Counted from the stretch's first letter, positions 54,421-64,000 are shown. The stretch: 64,000 nucleotides of DNA from Sphingobium yanoikuyae (GCF_013001025.1 NZ_CP053021.1:2570001-2634000), one strand, 5' to 3'. Numbers and translations: made by a program. The notes: generated from the sequence alone by a model not told the origin.

Positions 54421-55080
54421 ATGAACAAGGGCCAGATCTTCGACTTTTTCAGCCGCCTGGCAGAGGCCAATCCGGCGCCGGTGACGGAGCTGGAATATGG
54501 CAATGCCTATCAGCTGCTGGTCGCGGTCACCCTGTCTGCGCAGGCCACCGATGTCGGCGTCAACAAGGCGACCCGCGCCCTGTTCCGCGAGGTCGAAACG
54601 CCGCAGCAGATGGTCGACCTGGGCGAGGATGCGCTCAAGCAGCACATCAAGACGATCGGCCTGTTCAACACCAAGGCGAAGAATGTCATCGCCCTGTCCG
54701 AGATATTGGCGCGCGATTTCGGCGGTGAGGTGCCGCAGGATCGCGACGCGCTGACCACCCTGCCCGGCGTCGGCCGCAAGACCGCCAACGTCGTGCTCAA
54801 CACCGCCTTCGGGCAGGAAACCTTCGCGGTCGACACCCATATCTTCCGCGTCGGCAACCGCACCGGCCTGGCGCCGGGCAAGACGGTGCAGGCGGTCGAG
54901 GACAAGCTGGAAAAGCGCGTGCCCCAGCCCTTCCGCCGCGACGCCCATCACTGGCTGATCCTGCATGGCCGCTATGTCTGCAAGGCGCGCAAGCCCGAAT
55001 GCTGGCGCTGCATCGTGTCGGACCTGTGCCGCTTCAAGCCCAAGACGCCGGAACCCGGCAGCATCGCAAAAGCCGCCTGA
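54421..55080 (+). CDS. nth: Endonuclease III (DNA glycosylase/AP lyase)
   Basis: A 219-residue base-excision repair enzyme for oxidised pyrimidines. The helix-hairpin-helix region contains LPGVGRKTAN with catalytic K120, and D138 in VDTHIFRV. The 4Fe-4S cluster is held by C187, C194, C197 and C203 (C-x6-C-x2-C-x5-C). It follows dapB by 4 bp, so the two are co-transcribed. Confidence 0.96.
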   Translation: MNKGQIFDFFSRLAEANPAPVTELEYGNAYQLLVAVTLSAQATDVGVNKATRALFREVETPQQMVDLGEDALKQHIKTIGLFNTKAKNVIALSEILARDFGGEVPQDRDALTTLPGVGRKTANVVLNTAFGQETFAVDTHIFRVGNRTGLAPGKTVQAVEDKLEKRVPQPFRRDAHHWLILHGRYVCKARKPECWRCIVSDLCRFKPKTPEPGSIAKAA

Positions 55081-55158
55081 TCGCGCCGGACGGCGGTGCT
55101 AGGATCGGTACGGAAATCAGCTCCGCGAATCGTCTCGTCAGCACGAAGGAGAGAGACA

Positions 55159-55545
55159 ATGTCCATCCGCCCCATTCTCACCGCCGGCCTGCTGCTGGCC
55201 TGTGGCCTGACACCTGCTTTGGCCAAGACCAAGGACAAGCCGGATCCCTACGTGCCCAGCGGCGATCCGGTCGATTGCATCTCGATAAGCCAGATCCGGT
55301 CGAGCAGCGTGCGCGACGATCGCACCATCGATTTCGAGGTGAGCGGCAAGAAGATCTACCGCAACAGCCTGCCCAACAGCTGCCCCAGCCTGGGCTTCGA
55401 GCGGCGCTTTTCCTATCGCACCAGCATGTCCCAGCTCTGTTCGGTCGACATCATCACCGTGCTGTTCAATGCCGGCCCCGGCCTGCAACCGGGTGCCAGC
55501 TGTGGCCTGGGCAAATTCCAGCCGATGATGAAGGCCCCGAAATAA
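55159..55545 (+). CDS. Exported DUF6491 family protein
   Basis: A 128-residue protein with signal peptide MSIRPILTAGLLLACGLTPALA and an AAGGAGAGAG ribosome site. The mature part carries DCISISQIRSSSVRDDRTIDFEVSGKKIYRNSLPNSCPSLGFERRFSYRT, the signature of DUF6491, with four cysteines that may pair. Function is unknown. A tRNA gene follows 76 bp downstream. Confidence 0.85.
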   Translation: MSIRPILTAGLLLACGLTPALAKTKDKPDPYVPSGDPVDCISISQIRSSSVRDDRTIDFEVSGKKIYRNSLPNSCPSLGFERRFSYRTSMSQLCSVDIITVLFNAGPGLQPGASCGLGKFQPMMKAPK

Positions 55546-55620
55546 GTTTCGGGAACAGGTGATTTTGTGGCTGGCGCGGTTCGAAGCCCTTTGCTAAGCG
55601 CCCCTTCTGACCAGCGTCAC

Positions 55621-55697
55621 GCACCCATAGCTCAGCTGGATAGAGCGTTGCCCTCCGAAGGCAAAGGCCAGTGGTTCGAATCCACTTGGGTGCACCA
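55621..55697 (+). tRNA. tRNA-Arg (anticodon CCG)
   Basis: A 77-nt tRNA: acceptor stem GCACCCA / TGGGTGC, anticodon stem TTGCC / GGCAA with loop CTCCGAA (anticodon CCG, reads CGG), T-loop GTTCGAATC, encoded CCA. The 118 bp between it and the ogt gene contain only small dyads (for example ATGCG-atcaa-CGCAT) and no gene. Confidence 0.97.
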
Positions 55698-55815
55698 AAC
55701 CGCCGCATAGATCGGCTGGCTGACGCGCAGTTTCCTATTTTAGCGTTACGGAACGCTGGCGCCGATTGGTCGATTTCTGAGCCGTGATGCGATCAACGCA
55801 TGATGACGAGGCGGC

Positions 55816-56355
55816 CTAAACCGATCTCGCGCCAGCATCGGCAACCGGCATTGGCGCGAACGAAAAAAGATTGTCCCCGCCCTTCTCCAGGTCGAGCAAA
55901 TATTTCTTGGTCTCGACGCCGCCGGCAAAGCCGGTGAGCGCGCCGTTGCTGCCGACCACCCGGTGACAGGGCGCAATGATCGAGATCGGGTTGCGGCCAT
56001 TGGCGGCGCCGACGGCACGGGTCGCGGTCGGGCGGCCGATGGCGCGGGCGATGTCGGCATAACTGCGCGTCTCGCCGAACGGTATGTCGAGCAGCGCGGC
56101 CCAGACCTGGCGCTGGAAATCCGTGCCCTGAAAATGCAGCGGGACGGAAAAATGCTGCCGCTGGCCGGCGAAATATTCCGATAGCTGGGAAGCCGCGTCG
56201 CGCAGCACCGGGTGGTCGGTCGCTTCGGAGCGGGCGCCCAGGCGGACGCGGGCGGGATCATCCTCGGGCCACAGGACCGCCATCAATCCTTCGTCACTCG
56301 CAACCAGCGTCAGGTCGCCGACCGGAGAGGGCATCGTCATACAGGCCAGGGTCAT
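55816..56355 (-). CDS. ogt: O6-methylguanine-DNA methyltransferase
   Basis: A 179-residue suicide repair protein that takes a methyl group from O6-methylguanine. The C-terminal domain has PFGETRSYADIARAIGRP (helix-turn-helix) and the active site C130 in IAPCHRVV, followed by GFAGGVETKKYLLDLE. The start at 56355 lies 6 bp after GGAGG; the ATG at 56361 touches the ribosome site and is less likely. There is no AraC/Ada domain. Confidence 0.94.
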   Translation of the reverse strand: MTLACMTMPSPVGDLTLVASDEGLMAVLWPEDDPARVRLGARSEATDHPVLRDAASQLSEYFAGQRQHFSVPLHFQGTDFQRQVWAALLDIPFGETRSYADIARAIGRPTATRAVGAANGRNPISIIAPCHRVVGSNGALTGFAGGVETKKYLLDLEKGGDNLFSFAPMPVADAGARSV

Positions 56356-56410
56356 CGTCATCCTCCATGCGTCATCGCTGGAGATAGGCGATGATCCCCG
56401 CCCCCGCTTC

Positions 56411-56443
56411 CTGCCGCTTGCGGTCAAAGTCCGCAAGCGGCAG
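56411..56443 (-). terminator. Hairpin at the end of the RND efflux operon
   Basis: A 13-bp perfect inverted repeat CTGCCGCTTGCGG / CCGCAAGCGGCAG with a 7-nt loop, just after the stop of the outer-membrane channel gene. No T tract follows on the minus strand, so it may protect the 3' end or need Rho. Confidence 0.6.
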
Positions 56444-56449
56444 GCCGCA

Positions 56450-57868
56450 TCATTTCAGGCCACCACCCATGGCACGATACAGCTCGATCATGTTGGTAAG
56501 CCGCGCCAGACGCGTCGTCACCAGGCTCTGCTCCGCGCTCGACAGGGTCCGCTGCGACACCAGGGTCGGCAGGAAGCCGTCGACACCCGCACGGAAGCGG
56601 GCCTGCGTCAGGTCATAGGCCTTGCGCGCGGCATCGCGCTGCGAGGTCTGCGCCTCGACCTGATCGGTCATCGTGCCACGCCGGGCGAGCGCATCGGCGA
56701 CTTCGCGGAAGCCGGTCTGCACGCTCTTTTCATACGTGGCGAGCATCGCGTCATAGGTCGCCCTGGCATAACGCAGATTGCCCTTGTTTCGGCCGAAGTC
56801 GAAGATCGGCAGGGTCGCACTGGGCGCCACCGACCAGGTGTCGCTGCCCGACTTGAACAGGCCGGACAGGCCAAGGCTGACCGTGCCCAGCGCCGCCGTC
56901 AGCGACAGCTGCGGGAAGAAGGCCGCCCGCGCCGCACCGATATTGGCGTTGGCCGCGATCAGCTGATGCTCGGCCGACGCGATGTCGGGCCGGCGCAGCA
57001 ACAGGGTCGAGGGCAGTTCCGCCGGCAGATTGTCGAGCGTGACATGGCCTTCCGGCAGGGCCGAGGGCAGATCCTCGCTGCCGAGCGTCGTGCCCGCCAG
57101 CAGGTTCAGTGCATTCTGGTCCTGCGCGACCAGCGTGGTAGCGCTGGCGATGGCGGCCCGCGCCTGGTCATAGCTGGTCTGTGCCTCGCGCACTTCCAGT
57201 TCGGACGCGATGCCCTTGTCGAAGCGGGCCTTGTTGAGGTCCAGCGTCTCCTTGAACGCGGTCGCCAGCGTCCGCGCGATCGACAGCAATTCCTGATCGG
57301 CGGCCATGTTCACCCAGGCCGTCGCCACTTCCGCCACCAATGCGGTCTGGGCCGCATTGCGGTTTTCGACCGAGGCGAAATATTGCTCCTGCGCCGCCTT
57401 GGTCAGGTTCCGCACCCGGCCGAACAGATCGATTTCCCAGGCAGAGATGCCGACCTGTGCCTGATAGACGTCGGTGTTGAGGCGCTGGCTCTGGCCGAAC
57501 TGGACCAATGGCTGTTCCGAATAGGTCGCCGTGCCGGTGGCCCCGACGGTCGGCAGCAGATCGGCCCGCTGCACCTTATACTGTGCCCGTGCCTGCTCGA
57601 CATTGGCCACCGCGATCCGCAGGTCGCGATTGTTGGCGAGGCTCGTCTCGATCACCCGCACCAGGCGCGGGTCGGTAAAGAAATCGCGCCAGGCGGTATC
57701 GGCCGGTACGATCGCCGCGCCGCCGTCCGCCGCGGCCGCATAGGCCGGCCCCTGGGGGCTGGCCTGCGGCACCGGCAGTTCGGGGCGGGCATATTTGGGC
57801 GCCATGTCACAGGCGGCCAGCGTCAGCGCCAGAGAGGCGACCGACATTGCTTTGATATTACGCAACAT
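56450..57868 (-). CDS. RND efflux outer-membrane lipoprotein (OprM/NodT family)
   Basis: A 472-residue outer-membrane channel. The lipobox LTLAAC20 gives a lipid anchor. The OEP repeats are clear: AVANVEQARAQYKVQRADLLPTVGATG and LIAANANIGAARAAFFPQLSLTAALG, plus coiled coils between them. It is the last gene of the three-gene operon and starts 2 bp after the pump stop, so translation is coupled. Confidence 0.93.
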   Translation of the reverse strand: MLRNIKAMSVASLALTLAACDMAPKYARPELPVPQASPQGPAYAAAADGGAAIVPADTAWRDFFTDPRLVRVIETSLANNRDLRIAVANVEQARAQYKVQRADLLPTVGATGTATYSEQPLVQFGQSQRLNTDVYQAQVGISAWEIDLFGRVRNLTKAAQEQYFASVENRNAAQTALVAEVATAWVNMAADQELLSIARTLATAFKETLDLNKARFDKGIASELEVREAQTSYDQARAAIASATTLVAQDQNALNLLAGTTLGSEDLPSALPEGHVTLDNLPAELPSTLLLRRPDIASAEHQLIAANANIGAARAAFFPQLSLTAALGTVSLGLSGLFKSGSDTWSVAPSATLPIFDFGRNKGNLRYARATYDAMLATYEKSVQTGFREVADALARRGTMTDQVEAQTSQRDAARKAYDLTQARFRAGVDGFLPTLVSQRTLSSAEQSLVTTRLARLTNMIELYRAMGGGLK

Positions 57869-57870
57869 TC

Positions 57871-60800
57871 TTATGCCTCCTGCGGTGCGTTCGGCGTTTC
57901 GCCGTCGGCGTTACGCTGTTCTTCCCCTTCATGATGTTCGCGGAACAACCGCTTCACCACGGTGAAGAAGACCGGCACGAAGAAGATGGCGAGGACGGTG
58001 GCGGACAGCATGCCGCCGACCACGGCCCAGCCGATGGCGTTCTGGCCACCCGCGCCCGCGCCCTTGGACACGGCCAGCGGCAGCACGCCGAAGATGAAGG
58101 CGAAACTGGTCATCAGGATCGGCCGCAGACGCAGCTTGCCCGCTTCCAGCGCCGCCTTGGCGGGCGGCAGCCCTTCGCGCATCTTCTCTTCGGCAAATTC
58201 CACGATCAGGATCGCGTTCTTCGCCGACACGCCGATGGTCGTGATCAGGCCCACCTGCAGATAGATGTCGTTGTTGAGGCCCGCCAGCGTCGCCGCGATC
58301 ACCGCGCCGAGCACGCCCAAGGGCACGACCAGCATGACCGCAATCGGCACCGACCAGCTTTCATAGAGCGCAGCCAGGCAGAGGAAGACGATCAGCATGG
58401 AAAGCGCATAGACATAGGGCGCCTGTCCACCGGAGGTCTGTTCCTCATAGGAAATGCCGTTCCAGGCATAGCCGATACCGGCCGGCAGCTTGGCCGCGAA
58501 CTCTTCCATCGCCTGCATCGCGGTGCCGCTCGACACGCCGGGTGCCGGGGCGCCCTGGATGTTCATCGACGGCACGCCATTATAGCGTTCCAGACGGGCC
58601 GGGCCTTGGACCCATTCCGTGGTGGAGAAGGCGGAGAGCGGCGCCATCACGCCCGTGCTGCCACGCACATGATAGGCGTTGATCGCGTCGGCCGAGGTAC
58701 GGAACGGTGCATCCGCCTGCACATAGACGCGCTTCACGCGGTCGCGGTCGATGAAGTCGTTGACATAGGATCCGCCCAGATTGGTACTGATCGTGTCATT
58801 GACGTCCGACTGGGCGATGCCCAGCGCACCGGCTGCGGCCTGATCGACATTCAGCTTCAGCTGCGGCGTATCTTCCAGGCCATTGGGACGGACCTGCGCC
58901 AGACGCTTGTCGCCCATCGCCATGCCCAGCAACTGGTTGCGGGCTTCCAGCAGCTTCTCATGACCAAGATTGGCCTGATCGAGCAGCTGGAAGTCGAAAC
59001 CGGACGCGTTGCCCAGTTCCTGCACGGCCGGCGGCACGAAGGCGAAGGCCATGCCCGACGAGATCTTCTGGAACGCCATATTGGCGCGCAGGGCGATCGC
59101 GGGCACGCGATTGTCCGCACCCGACCGTTCATGCCAGTCCTTCATGCGGGCAAAGACGATGCCGACATTCTGGCCCTGGCCCACGAAGCCGAAGCCGGCG
59201 ACCGTGAACACGGCCGAGACATTCTTCTTCTCGTCGACCAGATAATGGTCGCGCATCCGGGCGAGGGCCCGCTCGGTCTCTTCCAGCGTCGTGCCCGCGG
59301 GCAGCGACACCTGGTTGATGATGATGCCCTGGTCCTCGTCCGGCAGGAAGCCGCTGGGCAGGCGCAGGAAGATGAAGGCCATGCCGACCACCACCAGGCC
59401 ATAGACCAGCATGGTCCGGACCCAGCTGCGCTCGACCTTCTCGACGCCCTTGCCATAGCGCACCACGCCCTTGTCGAAGGTGCGGTTGAACCAGTCGAAG
59501 AAGCGGCCGAGGATCGAACCGATCGGCCCATTCCAGCTATGCCCGTGCGAGGCGGGCTTGAGGATGGTGGCGCACAGCGCCGGGGTCAGGATCAACGCGA
59601 CCAGCACCGACAGGATCATCGACGACACGATGGTGATCGAGAACTGGCGGAAGATGACGCCGGTCGAGCCGCCGAAGAAGGCCATGGGCAGGAACACCGC
59701 CGACAGCACCAGACCGATGCCGATCAGCGCGCCGCTGATCTCGTCCATCGACTTCTTGGCCGCTTCCTTGGGGCTCAGCCCTTCATCCTGGATCAGACGT
59801 TCGACATTCTCGACGACGACGATCGCGTCGTCGACCAGCAGGCCGATCGCCAGCACCATGCCGAACAGGGTCAGGGTGTTGATGGTGAAGCCGGCTGCGC
59901 TGAGGATTGCCAGCGCGCCCAGCAGCACCACCGGCACCGCAATCGTCGGGATCAGCGTCGCACGCCAGTTCTGCAGGAACAGGAACATGACGACGAACAC
60001 CAGCAGCACGGCTTCGAACAGGGTATGGACGACCTGCTCCACCGACAGCTTGACGAAGGTCGAGTTGTCGACCGGGAAGTCATATTTGACCCAGCTGGGG
60101 AAATTCTTCGACAGCTGGTCAACGCGTGCCTTGACCGCTTCCACCGTGTCGAGCGCGTTGGCGCCCGGTGCCAGCTTGATGCCGAAGCCCGATGCCGGAT
60201 GGCCGTTGAACTTCACGCCGAAACCATAGGTTTCCGCGCCCAGCTCGACCTTGGCAACATCCTTCATCAGCACGACCGAACCGTCGCTGTTGCTGCGCAG
60301 GCGGATATTCTGGAATTCCTCCGGCGTGCGCAGGCGCGACTGGGCCGTGACGGTGGCGTTGAGCGCCTGGCCCTTGGGCGAAGGCGAACCACCGATCTGG
60401 CCGGCCGACACCTGGGCATTCTGCGCGGTGATCGCCGATTTCACGTCGCCGGTGGTCACGCCCAGATTGGCCATCTTGTAGGGGTCGAGCCAGATGCGCA
60501 TCGCATATTGCGAACCGAACAGCTGGGTATCGCCGACGCCGGTGACGCGGCTCAGCGGATCCTGGAGGCTGGACGCGATGAAGTCCGCCGCGTCTTCCTG
60601 GTCATGGATGCCGTCGTCGGAATAGGCCGCCATGATGAGCAGGAAGCTGGACGTGGACTTGCCCACGCGCAGGCCCTGTTGCTGCACTTCCTGCGGCAAC
60701 AGGGGGGTCGCCTGCGACAGCTTGTTCTGTACCTGCACCTGCGCAATGTCAGGATCGGTGCCCTGCTCGAAGGTCAGGGTGATGTTGAGATTGCCCGAAC

Positions 60801-61050
60801 CATCGCTGGTGGACGAGAAATAGCGCAGATTGTCGATGCCCTTGAGCTGTTGCTCGATGATCTGCGTCGTCGTGCTTTCCAGCGTCTGGGCGTTAGCACC
60901 GGGATAGGTGGTCTGGATCGTCACCGCCGGCGGGGCGATTTCCGGGAACTGCGCGACCGGCAGCGACCGGATCGCGAGCAGGCCCGCCAGCATGATGACG
61001 ATGGCGATGACCCATGCGAAGATGGGCCTGTCGATAAAATAGCGGGCCAT
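57871..61050 (-). CDS. RND efflux pump, AcrB/MexF (HAE1) family
   Basis: A 1059-residue inner-membrane proton-driven pump with the HAE1 pattern: [23 protein letters not shown] at the start, twelve hydrophobic segments in two halves, and motif [32 protein letters not shown] containing the proton-relay Asp residues. Porter and docking domains are in the two large loops after helices 1 and 7. Substrates are probably drugs, solvents or aromatics. It starts 3 bp after the adaptor stop. Distinct subfamily assignment (AcrB versus MexF) would need a tree. Confidence 0.96.
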   Translation of the reverse strand: MARYFIDRPIFAWVIAIVIMLAGLLAIRSLPVAQFPEIAPPAVTIQTTYPGANAQTLESTTTQIIEQQLKGIDNLRYFSSTSDGSGNLNITLTFEQGTDPDIAQVQVQNKLSQATPLLPQEVQQQGLRVGKSTSSFLLIMAAYSDDGIHDQEDAADFIASSLQDPLSRVTGVGDTQLFGSQYAMRIWLDPYKMANLGVTTGDVKSAITAQNAQVSAGQIGGSPSPKGQALNATVTAQSRLRTPEEFQNIRLRSNSDGSVVLMKDVAKVELGAETYGFGVKFNGHPASGFGIKLAPGANALDTVEAVKARVDQLSKNFPSWVKYDFPVDNSTFVKLSVEQVVHTLFEAVLLVFVVMFLFLQNWRATLIPTIAVPVVLLGALAILSAAGFTINTLTLFGMVLAIGLLVDDAIVVVENVERLIQDEGLSPKEAAKKSMDEISGALIGIGLVLSAVFLPMAFFGGSTGVIFRQFSITIVSSMILSVLVALILTPALCATILKPASHGHSWNGPIGSILGRFFDWFNRTFDKGVVRYGKGVEKVERSWVRTMLVYGLVVVGMAFIFLRLPSGFLPDEDQGIIINQVSLPAGTTLEETERALARMRDHYLVDEKKNVSAVFTVAGFGFVGQGQNVGIVFARMKDWHERSGADNRVPAIALRANMAFQKISSGMAFAFVPPAVQELGNASGFDFQLLDQANLGHEKLLEARNQLLGMAMGDKRLAQVRPNGLEDTPQLKLNVDQAAAGALGIAQSDVNDTISTNLGGSYVNDFIDRDRVKRVYVQADAPFRTSADAINAYHVRGSTGVMAPLSAFSTTEWVQGPARLERYNGVPSMNIQGAPAPGVSSGTAMQAMEEFAAKLPAGIGYAWNGISYEEQTSGGQAPYVYALSMLIVFLCLAALYESWSVPIAVMLVVPLGVLGAVIAATLAGLNNDIYLQVGLITTIGVSAKNAILIVEFAEEKMREGLPPAKAALEAGKLRLRPILMTSFAFIFGVLPLAVSKGAGAGGQNAIGWAVVGGMLSATVLAIFFVPVFFTVVKRLFREHHEGEEQRNADGETPNAPQEA

Positions 61051-61053
61051 GGC

Positions 61054-62262
61054 TTAGTGCGCCTCGCCCGCGTTTGACGCGCCTTGTGCAGCGGCCGGCT
61101 TCGCGCCGCCCTGGGCGGCAGCGCCGCCTTCAGGCGCGGTCACCTGCTGCGGCGCGCCGGGCTTCACCACCGTGCCGGGGCGCAGATTGACCAGGCCTTC
61201 AACGATCAGCTGATCGCCCGGCTTCAGGCCGCTGGTGACGATCCACTTGTCGCCGATCGCGCGGTCGACGGTGACCTGGCGCATCTCGACCTTGTTGTCC
61301 TTGCCCACGACCATCGCCGTAGCCCGGCCGCGCGCGTCGCGCGAAATGCCCTGCTGCGGGGCCAGGATCGCCTGGGTGCGCTCACCCTCGATCAGCTTGG
61401 CGCGGACATACATGCCCGGCAGCAACAGGCCGTCGGCGTTGGGGAAGATCGCGCGCAGCGTGACCGCGCCCGAGCTGGAATCCACCGTCACGTCGGCAAA
61501 TTGCAGGCGGCCTTCACCCGGATAGACGCTGCCATTGGGCAGGATCAGCTGGATGCGGGCGCCCTGCGCCTCGCTGATGCCGCCAGCCTTCATCGCCTGC
61601 TTGAGGTCGATGATCTGCGCGGCCGACTGGGTCACGTCGACATAGACGCGGTCGGTGCGCTGGATGGTGGTCAGCGGATCGGCCTGGCCGGTCTGGACCA
61701 GTGCGCCCGGCGTCAGCAGCGAACGGCCGATACGGCCCGAAATCGGCGCGCGGATGCGGGTGAAATTCTGGTTCACCTGCGCTGCCTGTACCGCGCCCTG
61801 CTGCGCCGCAACATTGGCGCGAGCCTGCTGGGCCGCAGCCGCCGCGTCATCATATTCCTGCTTCGACACCGCGTTGATGCCGACCAGATCCTTGTAGCGC
61901 TGAGCCTGCAGCCCGGTCGAGCGGATCGCCGCCTGGGCATTGGCCAACGAGCCCTGGGCCTGGGCGAGCGCCGCGCGATAGGGCGCGTCCTCAATCTCGT
62001 AGAGCAATTGCCCGGCCTGGACAGTACCGCCTTCGGTAAACAGGCGGCGACGGATCACGCCGCTGATCTGCGGCCGGACTTCGGCCGTTTCAAAGGCCGA
62101 AATGCGGCCCGGCAGTTCGTTCAGCAACGGTGCCGACTCGGTCTTGAGCGTCACCACGCCCACGCTCGGCGGCGGCGGTGCGGGCGGCGCTTCCTGACCG
62201 CAAGCGCTCAGCGCAAGGGCCGAAACACAGGCCAGCAATCCGAAGAAGTTCCCCTTTTGCAT
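61054..62262 (-). CDS. RND efflux periplasmic adaptor (membrane fusion) lipoprotein
   Basis: A 402-residue adaptor joining pump and channel. The lipobox ALSAC21 follows a short signal. The lipoyl-like and hairpin domains are visible: RRRLFTEGGTVQAGQLLYEIEDAPYRAALAQAQG and RIRAPISGRIGRSLLTPGALV. The start at 62262 has GGGA about 8 bp upstream and excludes a longer frame through the operator. It is the first gene of the operon, divergent from the TetR gene. Confidence 0.94.
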   Translation of the reverse strand: MQKGNFFGLLACVSALALSACGQEAPPAPPPPSVGVVTLKTESAPLLNELPGRISAFETAEVRPQISGVIRRRLFTEGGTVQAGQLLYEIEDAPYRAALAQAQGSLANAQAAIRSTGLQAQRYKDLVGINAVSKQEYDDAAAAAQQARANVAAQQGAVQAAQVNQNFTRIRAPISGRIGRSLLTPGALVQTGQADPLTTIQRTDRVYVDVTQSAAQIIDLKQAMKAGGISEAQGARIQLILPNGSVYPGEGRLQFADVTVDSSSGAVTLRAIFPNADGLLLPGMYVRAKLIEGERTQAILAPQQGISRDARGRATAMVVGKDNKVEMRQVTVDRAIGDKWIVTSGLKPGDQLIVEGLVNLRPGTVVKPGAPQQVTAPEGGAAAQGGAKPAAAQGASNAGEAH

Positions 62263-62294
62263 CAATTTTCCCAATCCGATAAATATCGCAGGAC

Positions 62295-62314
62295 CGGAAT
62301 GAACGTTCATTCCG
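62295..62314. promoter_or_regulatory. Palindromic TetR operator of the RND operon
   Basis: A perfect 18-bp palindrome GGAATGAACGTTCATTCC (20 bp counting one more base each side) between the adaptor gene (start 62262) and the TetR gene (start 62379). Its symmetry and place fit a dimeric repressor site controlling both directions. Confidence 0.85.
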
Positions 62315-62378
62315 CTTGCCGCGCACCTAAGAAGCTGTCAGAGGGAATTCAAGAGAAAAACAATTTTCCGAGGGTAAA

Positions 62379-62966
62379 ATGGTTGCAGCGCAGCATGAAA
62401 AAAGCAGTCGCGACCGTGTACTTGCAGCGGCGCGAGACCTGTTCAACAGCCATGGTTTCCACCAGACGTCCATGGCCGAACTCGCTTCCGCCGCACAGGT
62501 ATCAGTGGGGCAAATATATCGGCTTTTCAAAGGAAAGGAAGATATCATCGAGGCTATCGTCCATGCCGACGCCGACCAGTGGGCGGAGGACGTTGATATC
62601 CTGCGCAAACGACTCGACAGTGGCGAGTTGAGCATCGACGATACGTTCGAGCAACTGATGCTGCACGTCATTGACGAAAAGGATGAGGCGCTGTCGTTCG
62701 ACATCCTGGCCGAAAGCTTCCGCAATCCGACGGTCGGCGAGATGATCGGCACCATGTGCGGCCGTTTCCGCGACGATATTCGCGACTTTGCCTGCGCCGC
62801 CAATCCTGAGCTTTCGGGCGAGGCACTGGACGGCGCGGAGGAGATGATCCTGGCCTGCATGTTCGGCCTGGGCCATCGCAGCCTGTCGCGCCCCAATCTC
62901 AGCCCGGAGGCGTCGGCCCGGCGCGCCGCCCAGATGATCGTGGCAGGCCTGAAGGCCGTGCGCTGA
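62379..62966 (+). CDS. TetR family repressor of the RND operon
   Basis: A 195-residue regulator. The helix-turn-helix is SRDRVLAAARDLFNSHGFHQTSMAELASAAQVSVGQIYRLFKGKEDIIEAI. The rest is the helical ligand domain. It is divergent from the efflux operon with the palindromic operator between, as in AcrR and TtgR systems. Inducers are unknown. The upstream region to 62314 includes AAACAATTTT and may hold its promoter. Confidence 0.94.
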   Translation: MVAAQHEKSSRDRVLAAARDLFNSHGFHQTSMAELASAAQVSVGQIYRLFKGKEDIIEAIVHADADQWAEDVDILRKRLDSGELSIDDTFEQLMLHVIDEKDEALSFDILAESFRNPTVGEMIGTMCGRFRDDIRDFACAANPELSGEALDGAEEMILACMFGLGHRSLSRPNLSPEASARRAAQMIVAGLKAVR

Positions 62967-63013
62967 TCGCAGCGAAAGCCGGTTCACACCGATCGTGAAC
63001 CGGCAGCGGCGGA

Positions 63014-64000
63014 TCACTCCACCAGTTCGCCGCCCTTCACCACGTCGCTGACATGCTGCAGCAACGTCACATCCTTGAGAGGATCACCCTGCACTGCAAC
63101 GATGTCGCCATAGCGGCCGACGGCGATCGCGCCGACATCGGCTTCCCAGCCCAGCGCCTTGGCGCCGCTGACGGTCGCCGCCTGGATCGCCTGCATCGGC
63201 GTCATGCCCCATTCGACCATCTTGGCGAATTGCTTGCCATTGTCGCCATGGGGATAGACGCCGGCATCGGTGCCGAACAGCATCGGCACGCCCGCCTTCA
63301 CCGCCTTGCGGAAGGTTTCGCGTTGGAGACGCCCGATCAGTTTCTCCTTGTCCAGGCTTTCCTGTTCGGTGCCATTGGCCGTGCCCGTCGCCAGGATATA
63401 ATCGTCATTATAGATATCCATGTCGAACCAGGTCTTCTTGCTGGCCGCCAGCTTGATCGTCTCGTCATCGGCCAGGCTGCAATGTTCGATCGTGTCGATC
63501 CCGGCTTCGATCGCGGTGCGGATACCGTCATTGCCATGGGCGTGCGCCGCAACCTTGAGGCCCAGCATATGCGCCTCGTCGGCAATCGCCTTCATCTCGT
63601 CAAAGCTCAGTTGCTGGGCGCCAACCGCGTCGCCCAGCGAGAAGACGCCGCCGGTCGCACAGATCTTGATCACGCGCGCGCCATATTTGTGCAGCCAGCG
63701 CACCTTGGCGCGGCCCTCCTGCGGGCTGTCGACCACCGAAGGCTCCTTGCGGTCCATTGAGGGCGGCAGGCCACCGCCATCGCAATGGCCGCCAGTTGCG
63801 CCGATCGCATAGCCGGCCGGGATGATCCGCGGCCCGACAATCTGCCCCTCCTCGATCGCCTGTTTGAGGCCCACATCGGCGAAATCGGCCGACCCGACAT
63901 TGCGCACCGTGGTAAAACCGGCCTTCAGCGTGATCCGCGCATTCTTGACGCCCACAGCGGTCCAGAAACTGTCGGTGTAGCGGAGCCCCTGATAGCCGCC
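63014..64000 (-). CDS. Imidazolonepropionase-like amidohydrolase (cut by right edge)
   Basis: The C-terminal 328 residues of an amidohydrolase; the frame stays open to the edge, so the N-terminus with the HxH metal site is outside. Visible: KAGFTTVRNVGS, RVIKICATGG (the lysine of this group that is carboxylated), VAAHAHG and IEHCSLAD histidines, and LFGTDAGVYPHG with the catalytic Asp. The C-terminal strands (ADVGAIAVGRYGDIVAVQGDPLKDV) are typical. The protein may be exported, like the amidohydrolase at 6089-7885, but the N-terminus is missing. Confidence 0.9.
   Translation of the reverse strand, partial: GGYQGLRYTDSFWTAVGVKNARITLKAGFTTVRNVGSADFADVGLKQAIEEGQIVGPRIIPAGYAIGATGGHCDGGGLPPSMDRKEPSVVDSPQEGRAKVRWLHKYGARVIKICATGGVFSLGDAVGAQQLSFDEMKAIADEAHMLGLKVAAHAHGNDGIRTAIEAGIDTIEHCSLADDETIKLAASKKTWFDMDIYNDDYILATGTANGTEQESLDKEKLIGRLQRETFRKAVKAGVPMLFGTDAGVYPHGDNGKQFAKMVEWGMTPMQAIQAATVSGAKALGWEADVGAIAVGRYGDIVAVQGDPLKDVTLLQHVSDVVKGGELVE

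Noticed and set aside
57931..61077. A 1048-residue plus-strand open frame antisense to the RND pump
   Set aside because: His/Asp/Gln-rich repetitive shadow of the pump coding strand; no signals or domains.

Overview
The window is GC-rich alphaproteobacterial chromosomal DNA, most likely from a sphingomonad (Sphingobium/Sphingomonas type). This rests on the family content, not a database search: three TonB-dependent receptors, two FecI/FecR-type sigma/anti-sigma pairs, a ChpT-type histidine phosphotransferase, an RpoH with the full RpoH box, a clpP-clpX pair, an EcfG-type (GGAAC-N16-CGTT) promoter, and many exported peptidases. I saw no IS element, prophage, CRISPR array or rRNA. Two tRNA genes are present (Leu-UAG, Arg-CCG).

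Layout. (1) 1-17.2 kb is an accessory nutrient-scavenging region. It holds the end of a TonB-dependent receptor with its FecI/FecR pair, then a minus-strand series (receptor, met-zincin protease, amidohydrolase-CIA30 fusion, M14 carboxypeptidase) with hairpins between cistrons. A divergent exported M20 hydrolase and a second exported M20 peptidase with a one-base frameshift complete it. (2) 17.3-28.5 kb holds housekeeping and stress functions: glutathione peroxidase, VIT-type metal transporter, ABC-F ATPase, SIMPL and DUF389 proteins, a PepSY protein beside a PhoP/PhoQ-like two-component system, GFA and CinA-like proteins, and methionine aminopeptidase. (3) 28.5-31.1 kb is the nitrogen module glnB-glnA, with an unusual promoter region and a small XRE-like protein downstream. 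(4) 31.1-39.1 kb holds nitronate monooxygenase, ChpT, a JAMM protease, an RluD-type synthase, rpoH, a TetR/GNAT unit divergent from an MFS transporter, and mtgA. (5) 39.2-49.4 kb holds an orphan TonB receptor, clpX, clpP, an HdeD-like membrane protein, a GT-C/GT2 glycosyltransferase pair, trigger factor and tRNA-Leu. (6) 49.4-56.4 kb holds an orphan ECF sigma/FecR pair, a sirtuin, small proteins, dapB, nth, tRNA-Arg and ogt. (7) 56.4-63 kb is a complete RND tripartite efflux operon (adaptor, pump, outer-membrane channel) with a divergent TetR repressor and an 18-20 bp palindromic operator. The right edge cuts an imidazolonepropionase-like amidohydrolase.

How the parts fit. The first 17 kb reads as an outer-membrane uptake plus periplasmic peptide/amide breakdown system. 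Proteostasis genes (rpoH, clpP, clpX, tig) lie in the same window, and the clpP/hdeD intergenic region carries back-to-back candidate heat-shock and general-stress promoters. These divergent promoters, the hydrolase/receptor island with its domain fusion and frameshift, and the glnB control region are the items most worth a second look. Nothing here proves a wholly new system.
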